Under the pieces are notes generated by a model. It saw only the letters and a program-made list of their open reading frames with translations. It had not been told where the DNA came from and searched no databases. A program made the position numbers and the translations under genes. Shown piece by piece: positions 6,190 through 14,147 of a stretch of 15,464 bases of DNA (positions are counted from its first letter, which is position 1; the number at the start of each line of letters is the position of its first letter). Location of the stretch: positions 1 to 15,464 of the forward strand of contig JAWLFI010000047.1 in NCBI GenBank assembly GCA_041685645.1. The letters run 5' to 3'. The stretch comes from JAWLFI01 sp041685645 (GTDB taxonomy: Bacteria > Bacteroidota > Bacteroidia > Chitinophagales > Saprospiraceae).

Positions 6190-6225
6190 CCATCCCAAAA
6201 ACAGTAAACAGTAAATTTTAGGGGG

Positions 6226-9200
6226 CTATTTTACAACCACCATTTTCTTAGAAGCAGAGTACTCTCCACTCTCCAATTTATAATAAATCACGCCCTGAGC
6301 TTTTATATCGCCTGAGCTCAATTGAACTTGATTGTACCCTTTCTTACCCTCTTCTTCTATCACGAGCAACTCTTTTCCGTTGACGTCGTAGAATAACATG
6401 GTGTAATCTGCGCGAGTCGGCAATACAAATCCGACGACCGTTTGATCACTAAAAGGGTTGGGGCTATTTTGGTACAATGCGAACTCATTGTATTCCTCCT
6501 TGACAGAACGGAAGCTCAACAAGGTATTCTTGTTGCCCGACTCGTCATAGGCTTCAGCTGGTGTAATCGAATTCGTCAAACTCATAGCAGAGGATACAGA
6601 TCCCGATGTTTTTGCACTCACTTCCAGAGTGAAAAGCACTTCCTCCTCATCGAAGCTCTGAGGCTGAACATCATTCCAGCTCATCGTAATCGCCGCTTCC
6701 TCATCGTGCAATGCAATGTTGTTAGCACCTAGTTCCAAAGCACCGGACTCTACCTGAAGTATCTCCATGTTGTACTCATTGTATTCCAGCGTCATTTGAA
6801 ATCCAAGAAGGTTTTCAAAATCTTTTGCTCGCACGGGTAGGGAGAAGGTTTGACCTTCTTTGAACTCTACATTGTCCACTGCGAAGTTGAGCGCTTTAGA
6901 GCTTCGTCCTTCTGCCATACCACTGGCGTTTCCATTGATATCACCTACTTTCACAGCGTAAAAATCTACAGCAGTCATGGCCTCTTCCAGAGACTCAATG
7001 CCATAATTCTCCTCAAAGTCCTCATTCAAAGGCTCACCTGAGCTAAAGGTGAATTCCTGATCGATATACCTCCAGGAAGTATTGTTCGGGAATTCATTCT
7101 CGATACCCAATATCGCTTTTCGCAAGTCAATGATATCTCCACCTGTGATTCTTCTATCATTATTGACATCAGCAGCTAATTGCTGGTACGGACTTTCCAG
7201 GACGTTCATACCCAGGATATGCTGCTGAATCAGCAAGATATCGAAGGTGCTCACTCCATTTAATAACTCTCCGTCTTTGTCCGGCATTACAGTGTATTGT
7301 CCACCCTCTGGCATAGGACTGAACCCATAATTCCCATCTTCGTCTGTCTTTACTTGCTCAGAAGCACCCTGCAAATCAACCTCTATATTATTCATGCCCG
7401 CTTGAGCAATCGGATTAGAGATGTTACCGGATATAGGGAAGGTCGGGCCTTCGTTACCCTGGCCGCATGCTCCATTATTCGCCTGAACAATAACGTATGT
7501 TCTACAAAAAGCACTTGTTCCATTGTCTGCATGAACCCAAATCTCCAATTCCGGCGTTCCTATATCATCACAAGTCAAGGTGCGAACCGTATCCGTTGGA
7601 TCTTCTGAGAAAGAAGTGGTAAAATCAAAACCACAAGCGTGGAATGATCCTGCATCAAATTGGTCGGAGTTAATATCCAACATGCCTTCATCAATCTCTC
7701 CGTCTCCGTTCGTATCTACACCCATTAGACCTACCGTCAAGTTTCTACAAACAGGAGATGGTCCTTTTTCACTTTCTATCGTAAAGATAAAGCTGCAGGT
7801 CGTCGTATTTCCACACTGATCTGAAACCGTCCACTCAATTCTGTGGCTTCCTACAGGGTAGTCGCCTGAAGCGTCTTTCCCGGTGCCGGTATAATCAAAA
7901 GTTCCATTATTGAAGGCGTCAATTCTCCAATTGAAAACCAGATTCTCATTGGCTGTACAATCGTCTTCTGCGTCCTGTAACAGAGTCACAAATCTACTGT
8001 CGCAATCTCCGTCAATTGAAATGAGCGTCGTATCCGTGCAAGGAAGCGTAAACTCCGGTGCTACGTTATTCATCACCTTAATGACCTGAACACTCTCATA
8101 GGGCTGGTCTCCTCCACCTTCATAAGTACACCAATCGAGGACTTTCCACGTTCTCAATATTTTGAAACAAGCGGGGTCGTCGGGATCGTCAATTGGGAAA
8201 AATGCATCGTCAAAGCTCCTTGCGATCTGAGCACATTCGTCACCAGAGAATGTTGGGAACCCTTCTCCGGGAAACTCATCCTCAATAAAATCCGGCGTCA
8301 AATCATTCTCCAGATCGCAGCTATTGATAAGCGTAACATCTTCCGGGAAGTCAATATTTTCTGGAATAAATGGATTCGGATTGACAAAAGTGATCGTCTG
8401 GACGTCAGATGCCTGCATTTGGTTCCCTGCACCCATGGCCATAAATGTTCTCGTTATGGTTCCTGTACCACAGGACCCTACATCGATGGAATCACTCATG
8501 GAAATGGTTACATCACAATTGTCGTAAGCAAAACCATCGAGTCCTTTGAATTCAGGACCAGATACGCCACTGCCCGGATCATTCAATATAATGCTATCCC
8601 GGGGATCCAATGATGGATCGAAAATATCATTTGGGTTACTTACCATTACGACCTTACCAAAAACAGATAGGTCATCTTCATCATATGGGAATTCACAGGA
8701 AACCGTGAAGTCATCCGGAGCTTCAATTGAAGCGGGCAATTTGTCCTGTACTTCGACATTCACCATACATTCATTCGAGTTGCCTGATTCATCCGTAACT
8801 CTTAATATCACTTGTATCGGATTGTTTTCTATATCCTCACAACAAAACTCGACAAAAGGTCCAAAATTGGTGGAATTGCCATCACAATCAACATCCATTC
8901 TCGCGACTTCATACACATCTATGGGTCCACATTCGTCGTAGCTTCCGTCATCTATGCTCTCTGCGAACACTCTGGCTTTGCCATCTACTGTAAGTGAAAC
9001 AGCTGTATTCTGATCACAAACCGTAACCGGTGGCGTATTATCAATCACAGTAACTGTGACAGTATCTGAGCCTCCATTATTTTGATGACAATCATCATAG
9101 GCGGTGATAATCACATCCCATGTACCAATAGGTAGAGGCAGGGAAACAGCCGAAGGATTGTCGAATTCCTGAACACCTACTCCGGGAGCGTCAGTGCTCA

Positions 9201-10308
9201 CGAGATAGGAACTGATTTCACTACAATTATCTGTTACCGTAGCTGGAGGAATGATTACGCTAGCCGTACAAGAAAAATGGCTGGTCGTTACTTCTATTTC
9301 ATTATTCTGAGCTTCGACCACCGGTGGTTCATTATCAATGACCATAATCACCTGAACGTATTCCTCTATTCTATCCGAGCCGGAGCACCACTCCATACCC
9401 GTCCAGTTTCTCACGACTTTGGTTCCACACGAAATGGGAAATTCGTGATCAGTAAAAGTGAAGGATAAATTACATGCATCTACACCATCGGGATACAGGG
9501 GAATGCCCTTATATGAAGGAGCTCCCACTTCATCCCAGTCAGGATAGCCATTTCCATTGTCATCCCAGCTAGGATCATCGCAAACTAGAGCAGTGCTATC
9601 TATATAATTTGGTGGTGGTGTAATCGAGTCGAAATCAACTCTTTCAAACCAGATAGTGTCTGTACACATGGAAGACAAATTCCCCGCGTCATCTTTAGCT
9701 TGAAACTCGCGAATCATTATCTTAATAAAATTGTCATCGCAAATGCTTTGATACGATCGATTCCGAACGATAATTTCTATATCGTCGGGATCTGTGCAAT
9801 TATCCGTCACCTCCGGAAAAGGTTCTAACACCCCTTCTAGACAGCTCATTGTATCATTGGTGCACGTCACTTGAGGAGGCATTTTATCCTCTACTAGTGC
9901 ACTGGTCCAACAATAATTATTATTGCCGCCGCTCCCCGTGTAATAGACTTCAACTATCACAGAGTCGTCGAGATATGCATGCAAGTCAACGAGCAAATTA
10001 CCATTACTGCTGCTATCGATGATCGTTCCATCGTAATCATACATAATAATGGTAAAGTCTTCGTCGTCTGGGGTTTGATTACATGCTGACGGGAGATAAG
10101 CTAAAGTGGACCAATTGAGGTCCGCTTCGCAACTTTGACCGACAGAAATGTTGACATTTTTACAACTGATAGAGCATTGTGCTTGCAGTTGATTTGCCAC
10201 CAGGGCAAAAAGGAAGAAAAGTGCTAAAGTCAAAGTTGTTTTGTGTTTACCGTTTGCTTTGCGACTTGATCCTCCTATGGGTACGAGTGTAAAATTCGTT
10301 TTCCTCAT
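6226..10308 (-). CDS. large secreted multidomain protein with T9SS C-terminal sorting domain
   Basis: This 1360-residue protein is likely exported by Sec and placed on the cell surface by the type IX secretion system. Residues 1-43 form a signal peptide with a long basic N-region and a hydrophobic core (about 25-38) ending LQAQ. Residues 44 to about 950 are Cys- and Asp-rich beta modules of HYR-like type, with PPxVTC and VTDNC motifs (144-171, 328-362, 426-432) and a WxxxxWC...VQVIxV unit seen at 302-324 and 721-745. Next come a carboxypeptidase-regulatory-like domain (about 957-1010), a dockerin-like segment (1016-1070; calcium-loop-like DVNNDRRITGGD at 1047-1058), a GDINGN motif (1122-1127) and a cohesin-like beta domain (about 1139-1255). 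The sorting domain (about 1273-1360) opens with LYQNSPNPFS. No catalytic domain is recognised; adhesion or matrix binding is inference. Confidence 0.9.
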   Translation of the reverse strand: MRKTNFTLVPIGGSSRKANGKHKTTLTLALFFLFALVANQLQAQCSISCKNVNISVGQSCEADLNWSTLAYLPSACNQTPDDEDFTIIMYDYDGTIIDSSSNGNLLVDLHAYLDDSVIVEVYYTGSGGNNNYCWTSALVEDKMPPQVTCTNDTMSCLEGVLEPFPEVTDNCTDPDDIEIIVRNRSYQSICDDNFIKIMIREFQAKDDAGNLSSMCTDTIWFERVDFDSITPPPNYIDSTALVCDDPSWDDNGNGYPDWDEVGAPSYKGIPLYPDGVDACNLSFTFTDHEFPISCGTKVVRNWTGMEWCSGSDRIEEYVQVIMVIDNEPPVVEAQNNEIEVTTSHFSCTASVIIPPATVTDNCSEISSYLVSTDAPGVGVQEFDNPSAVSLPLPIGTWDVIITAYDDCHQNNGGSDTVTVTVIDNTPPVTVCDQNTAVSLTVDGKARVFAESIDDGSYDECGPIDVYEVARMDVDCDGNSTNFGPFVEFCCEDIENNPIQVILRVTDESGNSNECMVNVEVQDKLPASIEAPDDFTVSCEFPYDEDDLSVFGKVVMVSNPNDIFDPSLDPRDSIILNDPGSGVSGPEFKGLDGFAYDNCDVTISMSDSIDVGSCGTGTITRTFMAMGAGNQMQASDVQTITFVNPNPFIPENIDFPEDVTLINSCDLENDLTPDFIEDEFPGEGFPTFSGDECAQIARSFDDAFFPIDDPDDPACFKILRTWKVLDWCTYEGGGDQPYESVQVIKVMNNVAPEFTLPCTDTTLISIDGDCDSRFVTLLQDAEDDCTANENLVFNWRIDAFNNGTFDYTGTGKDASGDYPVGSHRIEWTVSDQCGNTTTCSFIFTIESEKGPSPVCRNLTVGLMGVDTNGDGEIDEGMLDINSDQFDAGSFHACGFDFTTSFSEDPTDTVRTLTCDDIGTPELEIWVHADNGTSAFCRTYVIVQANNGACGQGNEGPTFPISGNISNPIAQAGMNNIEVDLQGASEQVKTDEDGNYGFSPMPEGGQYTVMPDKDGELLNGVSTFDILLIQQHILGMNVLESPYQQLAADVNNDRRITGGDIIDLRKAILGIENEFPNNTSWRYIDQEFTFSSGEPLNEDFEENYGIESLEEAMTAVDFYAVKVGDINGNASGMAEGRSSKALNFAVDNVEFKEGQTFSLPVRAKDFENLLGFQMTLEYNEYNMEILQVESGALELGANNIALHDEEAAITMSWNDVQPQSFDEEEVLFTLEVSAKTSGSVSSAMSLTNSITPAEAYDESGNKNTLLSFRSVKEEYNEFALYQNSPNPFSDQTVVGFVLPTRADYTMLFYDVNGKELLVIEEEGKKGYNQVQLSSGDIKAQGVIYYKLESGEYSASKKMVVVK

Positions 10309-10760
10309 GAGATCTTAGATTTAATTTTGAAAATGATACTGTTTGTATAGCGCACAGCAAATGGGATGGGAACATCCATTCACCGCTACATCCATAATTG
10401 TCAGCCAAACAAAAACTGCTTTTCAGCTTTCGTCTAACTCAGTTGGAAATCATTATCAAATTAAATCAGGTCGTGGTCAAAAAAATGGCCCTAGGCTCAT
10501 TTCTTCAGCAGTGGTTGGGGAAGTGTGGTTGTACTTCCTTTTGGGTGGTTGGCAGCGACAGAACTTTTTCGTATCGCTATTGCAAATATATATTAAGATT
10601 CCGGATATGTGTTTTATTATATATGGTATTTTTCATATGTTTATTAAGTGATAATTGTAATACACTATTTATCAGTTTTTTACATATTCCATTTGCAACA
10701 TATGGGGCAAATTAATTTTCGAGTGTTATCAGATTAACTCTCGGAACAATATGTAGGAAC
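10309..10760. other. long intergenic region upstream of the T9SS gene
   Basis: This stretch of about 450 bases lies between the T9SS gene start and the rplY terminator. It is AT-rich, especially at 10575-10740. Overlapping short open frames on the plus strand (10343-10651, 10398-10715) lack any recognisable protein features and are treated as chance. On the minus strand it holds one full -7 box (10590-10583) and a 24-codon open frame (10395-10321) ending 12 nt before the T9SS start codon. I see no hairpin of terminator type and no known riboswitch fold. Confidence 0.5.
10583..10590 (-). promoter_or_regulatory. candidate -7 box for the T9SS protein gene
   Basis: TATATTTG on the minus strand (10590-10583) is the only full TAnnTTTG match I find facing the gene in the upstream region. 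If used, it implies a 5' leader of roughly 270 nt. No -33 TTG is seen at 17-23 nt upstream. Confidence 0.3.
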
Positions 10761-10790
10761 AAAAAAAAGGCCGGTGAAACACCGGCCTTT
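10761..10790 (-). terminator. intrinsic terminator of rplY
   Basis: A perfect 11-bp stem (10766-10776 with 10780-10790, GGCCGGTG core, TTT loop on the minus strand) is followed by a run of eight U residues (10768-10761, partly shared with the stem). It lies 28 nt after the rplY stop codon and is a textbook Rho-independent terminator. Confidence 0.88.
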
Positions 10791-10818
10791 CAATAACTTA
10801 AAAAAGAAGTCTTTTACT

Positions 10819-11493
10819 TTACTCCTGAGGTGTCTCTTCCGTTCCCTCTGTTGTTTCTGTTCCTTCTTCTTCTCCTTCGATAGGCTCTCCTTCTTCATCC
10901 AGCTCTGGTACTGCTCCTTCTTCCAACATCTCGGCTGCAGTCTTCAAGACTCGTGGAACCTGAACGGAAGCTACGGGTATACTGTCGTTGTTGAGTATTT
11001 CAAATTGATCAGTCCGACCAATATGCTTTACTCTTACGGTCTCACCCATCTGCAGATTTGAGACATCTACAAACAACTCATTAATGAGTTGATCCGGAGT
11101 CGTTTTGATTTCTGCCTTACGAAGGGTTTGTACCAGTCGTCCCCCATCCACAACTCCAGGAGGTGTTCCCTGCAAGTGCACGGGTATCTGAACGCGTACT
11201 TTTCGACCTTCGACCAACTTCAGTAGATCGATGTGAAGAATTTCTTCAGTCACCGGGTGAAAATCAACCTTCTTTATGATACAACGGTGCGTTTCGCCAT
11301 CAACTTCAACTTCCGCCTTTTTAAAATTAGGCGTATAAATAATTTCCTTAAAATCCGCCGGCTTGGCCGAAAAGTGAAGGGAGGTGTTTTTCCCATACAA
11401 ATTACAAGGGACCTTGCCTTCTCTACGAAGCGCTTTAGTCGATTTCTTTCCGAGTTCCTTCCGAACTTCGCCTTTTATTTTTACAACTTCCAT
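10819..11493 (-). CDS. rplY: 50S ribosomal protein bL25 (general stress protein Ctc type)
   Basis: This 224-residue protein binds 5S rRNA in the large ribosomal subunit. Residues 1-90 form the bL25 RNA-binding domain (LGKKSTKALRREGKVPCNLYG, then RCIIKKVDFHPV and ILHIDLL). Residues about 95-185 form the TL5/CTC beta domain (VPVHL-like VQIPVHLQGTPPGVVDGG). The C-terminus (about 188-224) is a low-complexity Glu/Gly/Thr tail common in this long form. It lies 74 bp downstream of prs on the same strand, with its own -7 box in the gap and a strong terminator after it. The prs-rplY pairing is widespread in bacteria. Confidence 0.95.
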   Translation of the reverse strand: MEVVKIKGEVRKELGKKSTKALRREGKVPCNLYGKNTSLHFSAKPADFKEIIYTPNFKKAEVEVDGETHRCIIKKVDFHPVTEEILHIDLLKLVEGRKVRVQIPVHLQGTPPGVVDGGRLVQTLRKAEIKTTPDQLINELFVDVSNLQMGETVRVKHIGRTDQFEILNNDSIPVASVQVPRVLKTAAEMLEEGAVPELDEEGEPIEGEEEGTETTEGTEETPQE

Positions 11494-11517
11494 ATCATCC
11501 TGTATTTAAACGGAGGG

Positions 11518-11525
11518 CAAAGATA
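11518..11525 (-). promoter_or_regulatory. candidate -7 box for rplY
   Basis: TATCTTTG (11525-11518) matches TAnnTTTG and would give a leader of about 20 nt. No convincing -33 TTTG is seen. It would let rplY be transcribed apart from prs. Confidence 0.35.
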
Positions 11526-11567
11526 GAAAAAGCTAAGAAAATTCCCAGTTTATTAGAGAGCATTTTT

Positions 11568-12515
11568 TCATTGTACAAATAAGGCGGAAATCGATCTATG
11601 CTCATGAGTATTTCGAATGGCCCGGGCAAACAGTTTTGCAGTAGATAAAACCCGGATCTTGGGGGATTTATTCTTTAAGGGGATGGTATCTGTCACAATC
11701 AGTTCAGTGAGGTGAGATCCTTCGATATTTTCGTAGGCGTTTCCAGAGAGCACCGGATGGGTGCAAATGGCACGCACAGTATTCGCACCCTTTTTCACGA
11801 TGGCATCTGCAGCGCGACATAAAGTACCGGCTGTATCTACAATATCGTCAACTAAAATCACATCGGCCCCTGCCACATCGCCAATGACCGTCATCCCCTT
11901 GACTTCATTCGCTTTTTCTCTTACTTTATCACAGATGACCAGCGGCCGATCAAAAAACTTGCTGTATTTTCTGGCGCGCTTCACCCCTCCTACATCCGGA
12001 GATGCAAAGATAATGTTGGACATATCCTGCTTTCTCAAATAAGGAATATAAATGGCATCGGATTTCAGGTGATCGACGGGAATATCAAAAAAGCCCTGAA
12101 TTTGATCGGCGTGAAAATCCATAGTCATGACCCGATCTGCTCCGGCAGCCTGTAGCAAATTGGCAATCAATTTTGCCGAAATGGGCACCCTAGGCTTATC
12201 TTTTCTATCCTGACGCGCATAGCCATAATAGGGAATTACGGCAGTAATATATCCCGCGCTGGCTCTTTTCGCTGTGTCGATGAGTAACAACAACTCAAAC
12301 AAATTGGCCGTGGGGGCGAATGTAGATTGTATGAAAAACACATAAGCCCCCCGAACAGACTCAAATATTTCTGGTTGCATTTCTCCGTCTTTGAAGACGT
12401 GCAGGGTGCTTTTGCCCAAAGCATAACCATAGTGGTCAGCAATCTTATCGGAAAGATATTGAGAATTGGCTCCTGAGAATAACTTTACTTCTACCATGTT
12501 TTCTAACTGTTCCAT
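11568..12515 (-). CDS. prs: ribose-phosphate pyrophosphokinase (PRPP synthetase)
   Basis: This 315-residue class I enzyme makes PRPP from ribose 5-phosphate and ATP for nucleotide, His and Trp synthesis. Motifs present: FKDGE (41-45), YYGYARQDRK (96-105), the HADQIQGFF metal/ATP segment with His135, PDVGGVKRAR (173-182), catalytic-region Lys197 and Arg199 (CDKVREK), and the PRPP-binding VILVDDIVDTAGT (219-231). Length matches the family. The ATG at 12515 suits the upstream promoter; Met7 is a possible alternative start. It is divergent from the EamA gene (125 bp gap) and followed by rplY. Confidence 0.96.
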   Translation of the reverse strand: MEQLENMVEVKLFSGANSQYLSDKIADHYGYALGKSTLHVFKDGEMQPEIFESVRGAYVFFIQSTFAPTANLFELLLLIDTAKRASAGYITAVIPYYGYARQDRKDKPRVPISAKLIANLLQAAGADRVMTMDFHADQIQGFFDIPVDHLKSDAIYIPYLRKQDMSNIIFASPDVGGVKRARKYSKFFDRPLVICDKVREKANEVKGMTVIGDVAGADVILVDDIVDTAGTLCRAADAIVKKGANTVRAICTHPVLSGNAYENIEGSHLTELIVTDTIPLKNKSPKIRVLSTAKLFARAIRNTHEHRSISALFVQ

Positions 12516-12532
12516 AATTGAGGGGGCTTACA

Positions 12533-12561
12533 CAAATTTAATACTTTCGTACAGATACAAA
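12533..12561 (-). promoter_or_regulatory. promoter of prs
   Basis: TTTG (12561-12558), 17 nt, then TAAATTTG (12540-12533) fits the Flavobacterium-type -33/-7 promoter fully. It lies about 17 nt upstream of the prs ATG and gives a short leader. This is the best complete promoter in the window. Confidence 0.6.
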
Positions 12562-12640
12562 AACAAATAGCCATAATTCTAATTTCTTAACTGTCTGTCT
12601 TACTGTTTTCAATTCGTTCAATAGATCATTAACTCAACTG

Positions 12641-13543
12641 ATGGATAAAAAAAGATTGTATAGCTGGTCGATACTCATCTTACTTTCCCTTATTTGGGGG
12701 TCTTCTTTTATTCTTATGAAGAAGGCATTGGTGGTGTACAGCCCCAATCAGGTCGCCTCCCTTCGCATCGGATTATCCTCTATACTATTTTTTCCAATTT
12801 TCATCCAATATATCCCTCGCATAAAAAGAAAACAGATACCTTATATACTCCTGGTTGCACTCACCGGCAGCGGAATGCCGGCCTTTCTGTTTGCCACTGC
12901 CCAAACTGAAATCAGTAGTTCATTAGCGGGTATCCTCAATAGTCTCACCCCGCTGTTCACCTTCATATTGGGCCTATTCTTTTTTGGACAATCTTTTAAG
13001 TGGAATTCGCTCGCAGGTGTAGTGCTCGGGCTGTCAGGCGCAGTGCTTTTGGTTTTTATGACGGGACAGTCAACCATTGAGGGCGACCTCAGGTATGCCC
13101 TCTTAGCGGTACTCGCCGCCCTTTTTTACGGTGTGAGCGGAAACACAGTTCATCGACACCTCCGTTCAATGACTGCTTTTGGTCTCAATGCTACTACCTT
13201 CAGTCTTCTCGGCCCCTTCGTCATCACTTATTTGTTTACTACTGATTTTCTTTGGGTGATTCAGCACGAAGAGGATGCCTGGATGGCTCTTGGCTATGTC
13301 GCCATTTTATCCTGGCTGGGTACATTTGCCGCCACTGTTTTGTTTTTTCAATTGGTGCAGTGGAATGATGCTGTATTCGGTAGTTCCGTCGCTTATCTCA
13401 TTCCCGTTGTCGCCCTTGCCTGGGGCCTGTTGGACGGCGAAGTATTGGAGTGGTATCACTTCATCGGATTGACACTGATTATTTCGGGAGTGTATGCGAT
13501 CCGAAGAGTGAAAACAAGTACCTCAGACAAAAGTACTGAATAA
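12641..13543 (+). CDS. EamA/DMT-family transporter
   Basis: This 300-residue inner-membrane protein has about ten hydrophobic helices arranged as two EamA repeats, about 9-138 and 150-290. The first repeat opens with LLSLIWGSSFILMKKAL, characteristic of the family, and ends GVVLGLSGAVLLV (124-136). The second ends FIGLTLIISGVYAIRR. Members of the drug/metabolite transporter superfamily export amino acids or other small metabolites; the substrate cannot be read from sequence. It stands alone on the plus strand, divergent from prs and convergent with the gamma-carbonic-anhydrase gene. I see no -7 box before it. The 81-bp gap after it holds a 7-bp hairpin (13574-13590, TCAAATG arms) without a U tract. 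Confidence 0.9.
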   Translation: MDKKRLYSWSILILLSLIWGSSFILMKKALVVYSPNQVASLRIGLSSILFFPIFIQYIPRIKRKQIPYILLVALTGSGMPAFLFATAQTEISSSLAGILNSLTPLFTFILGLFFFGQSFKWNSLAGVVLGLSGAVLLVFMTGQSTIEGDLRYALLAVLAALFYGVSGNTVHRHLRSMTAFGLNATTFSLLGPFVITYLFTTDFLWVIQHEEDAWMALGYVAILSWLGTFAATVLFFQLVQWNDAVFGSSVAYLIPVVALAWGLLDGEVLEWYHFIGLTLIISGVYAIRRVKTSTSDKSTE

Positions 13544-13624
13544 CCATGCTTCAGGAGAGTAGCTCTTTATCTTTCAAATGAGGCATTTGAGAAAAAACCG
13601 AAAAAAGGCCTGAAATAATCTTCC

Positions 13625-14140
13625 CTACATTTGATACCAGGAAGCGTATTTGCAGTAATTTTTCGCCGTACGGTGAATCAGGTTTTCTCTATCCTCCTTT
13701 TCGATGGGTTTCAAGGGGCGGGCCGGCTGCCCAACATAAATCCAGCCCGATTCGAGTTGCTTTCCTTCCGGAACTAATGTCCCTGCTCCAATGATAACAT
13801 TGGACGGTATATGAGCGTGATCCATAACAATAGCTCCCATTCCAATAAGGACGTCTGACTCGATATGACAACCATGGACGATGGCGCGATGACCGATAGA
13901 CACTCGATCTCCAATACTTAAATCAGCCTTTTGGTAAGTGCAGTGCAAAATAGCCCCGTCTTGAATATTCACGGCATTTCCTATTCTCACCTGATTGACA
14001 TCCCCCCGAATAACGGTCTGGAACCAAACACTGCAATCTTTTCCCAATTCCACATCTCCAATTATGGTAGCTGTGGGTGCAATCCAGGTATTCTTCCCCC
14101 ACCTCGGATGGGTATTTTTTAGAGATATAATATTTGACAT
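13625..14140 (-). CDS. gamma-carbonic-anhydrase-like hexapeptide-repeat protein
   Basis: This 171-residue left-handed beta-helix protein has the YrdA/PaaY/CaiE architecture. Hexapeptide repeats run from about residue 22 to 125, with a C-terminal helix (about 146-165). Putative zinc ligands are His66 (ILHC), His84 and His89 (GHRAIVHGC). The VIRGD motif (43-47) gives Arg45 and Asp47 of the conserved interface. The family assembles as trimers with metal sites between subunits; many members have no proven carbonic anhydrase activity. It starts 7 bp after the methyltransferase gene, so the two are surely co-transcribed. Confidence 0.92.
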   Translation of the reverse strand: MSNIISLKNTHPRWGKNTWIAPTATIIGDVELGKDCSVWFQTVIRGDVNQVRIGNAVNIQDGAILHCTYQKADLSIGDRVSIGHRAIVHGCHIESDVLIGMGAIVMDHAHIPSNVIIGAGTLVPEGKQLESGWIYVGQPARPLKPIEKEDRENLIHRTAKNYCKYASWYQM

Positions 14141-14147
14141 GCTACTG

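Noticed and set aside
10343..10715. Two overlapping plus-strand frames of 102 and 105 residues upstream of the T9SS gene
   Set aside because: They overlap in different frames, show no domain or coding-type composition, and cover AT-rich sequence. Chance frames are the simpler explanation.
13574..13590. Hairpin between the EamA gene and the gamma-carbonic-anhydrase gene as a terminator
   Set aside because: The 7-bp AT-rich stem has no U tract on either strand, so it is noted only as an inverted repeat.
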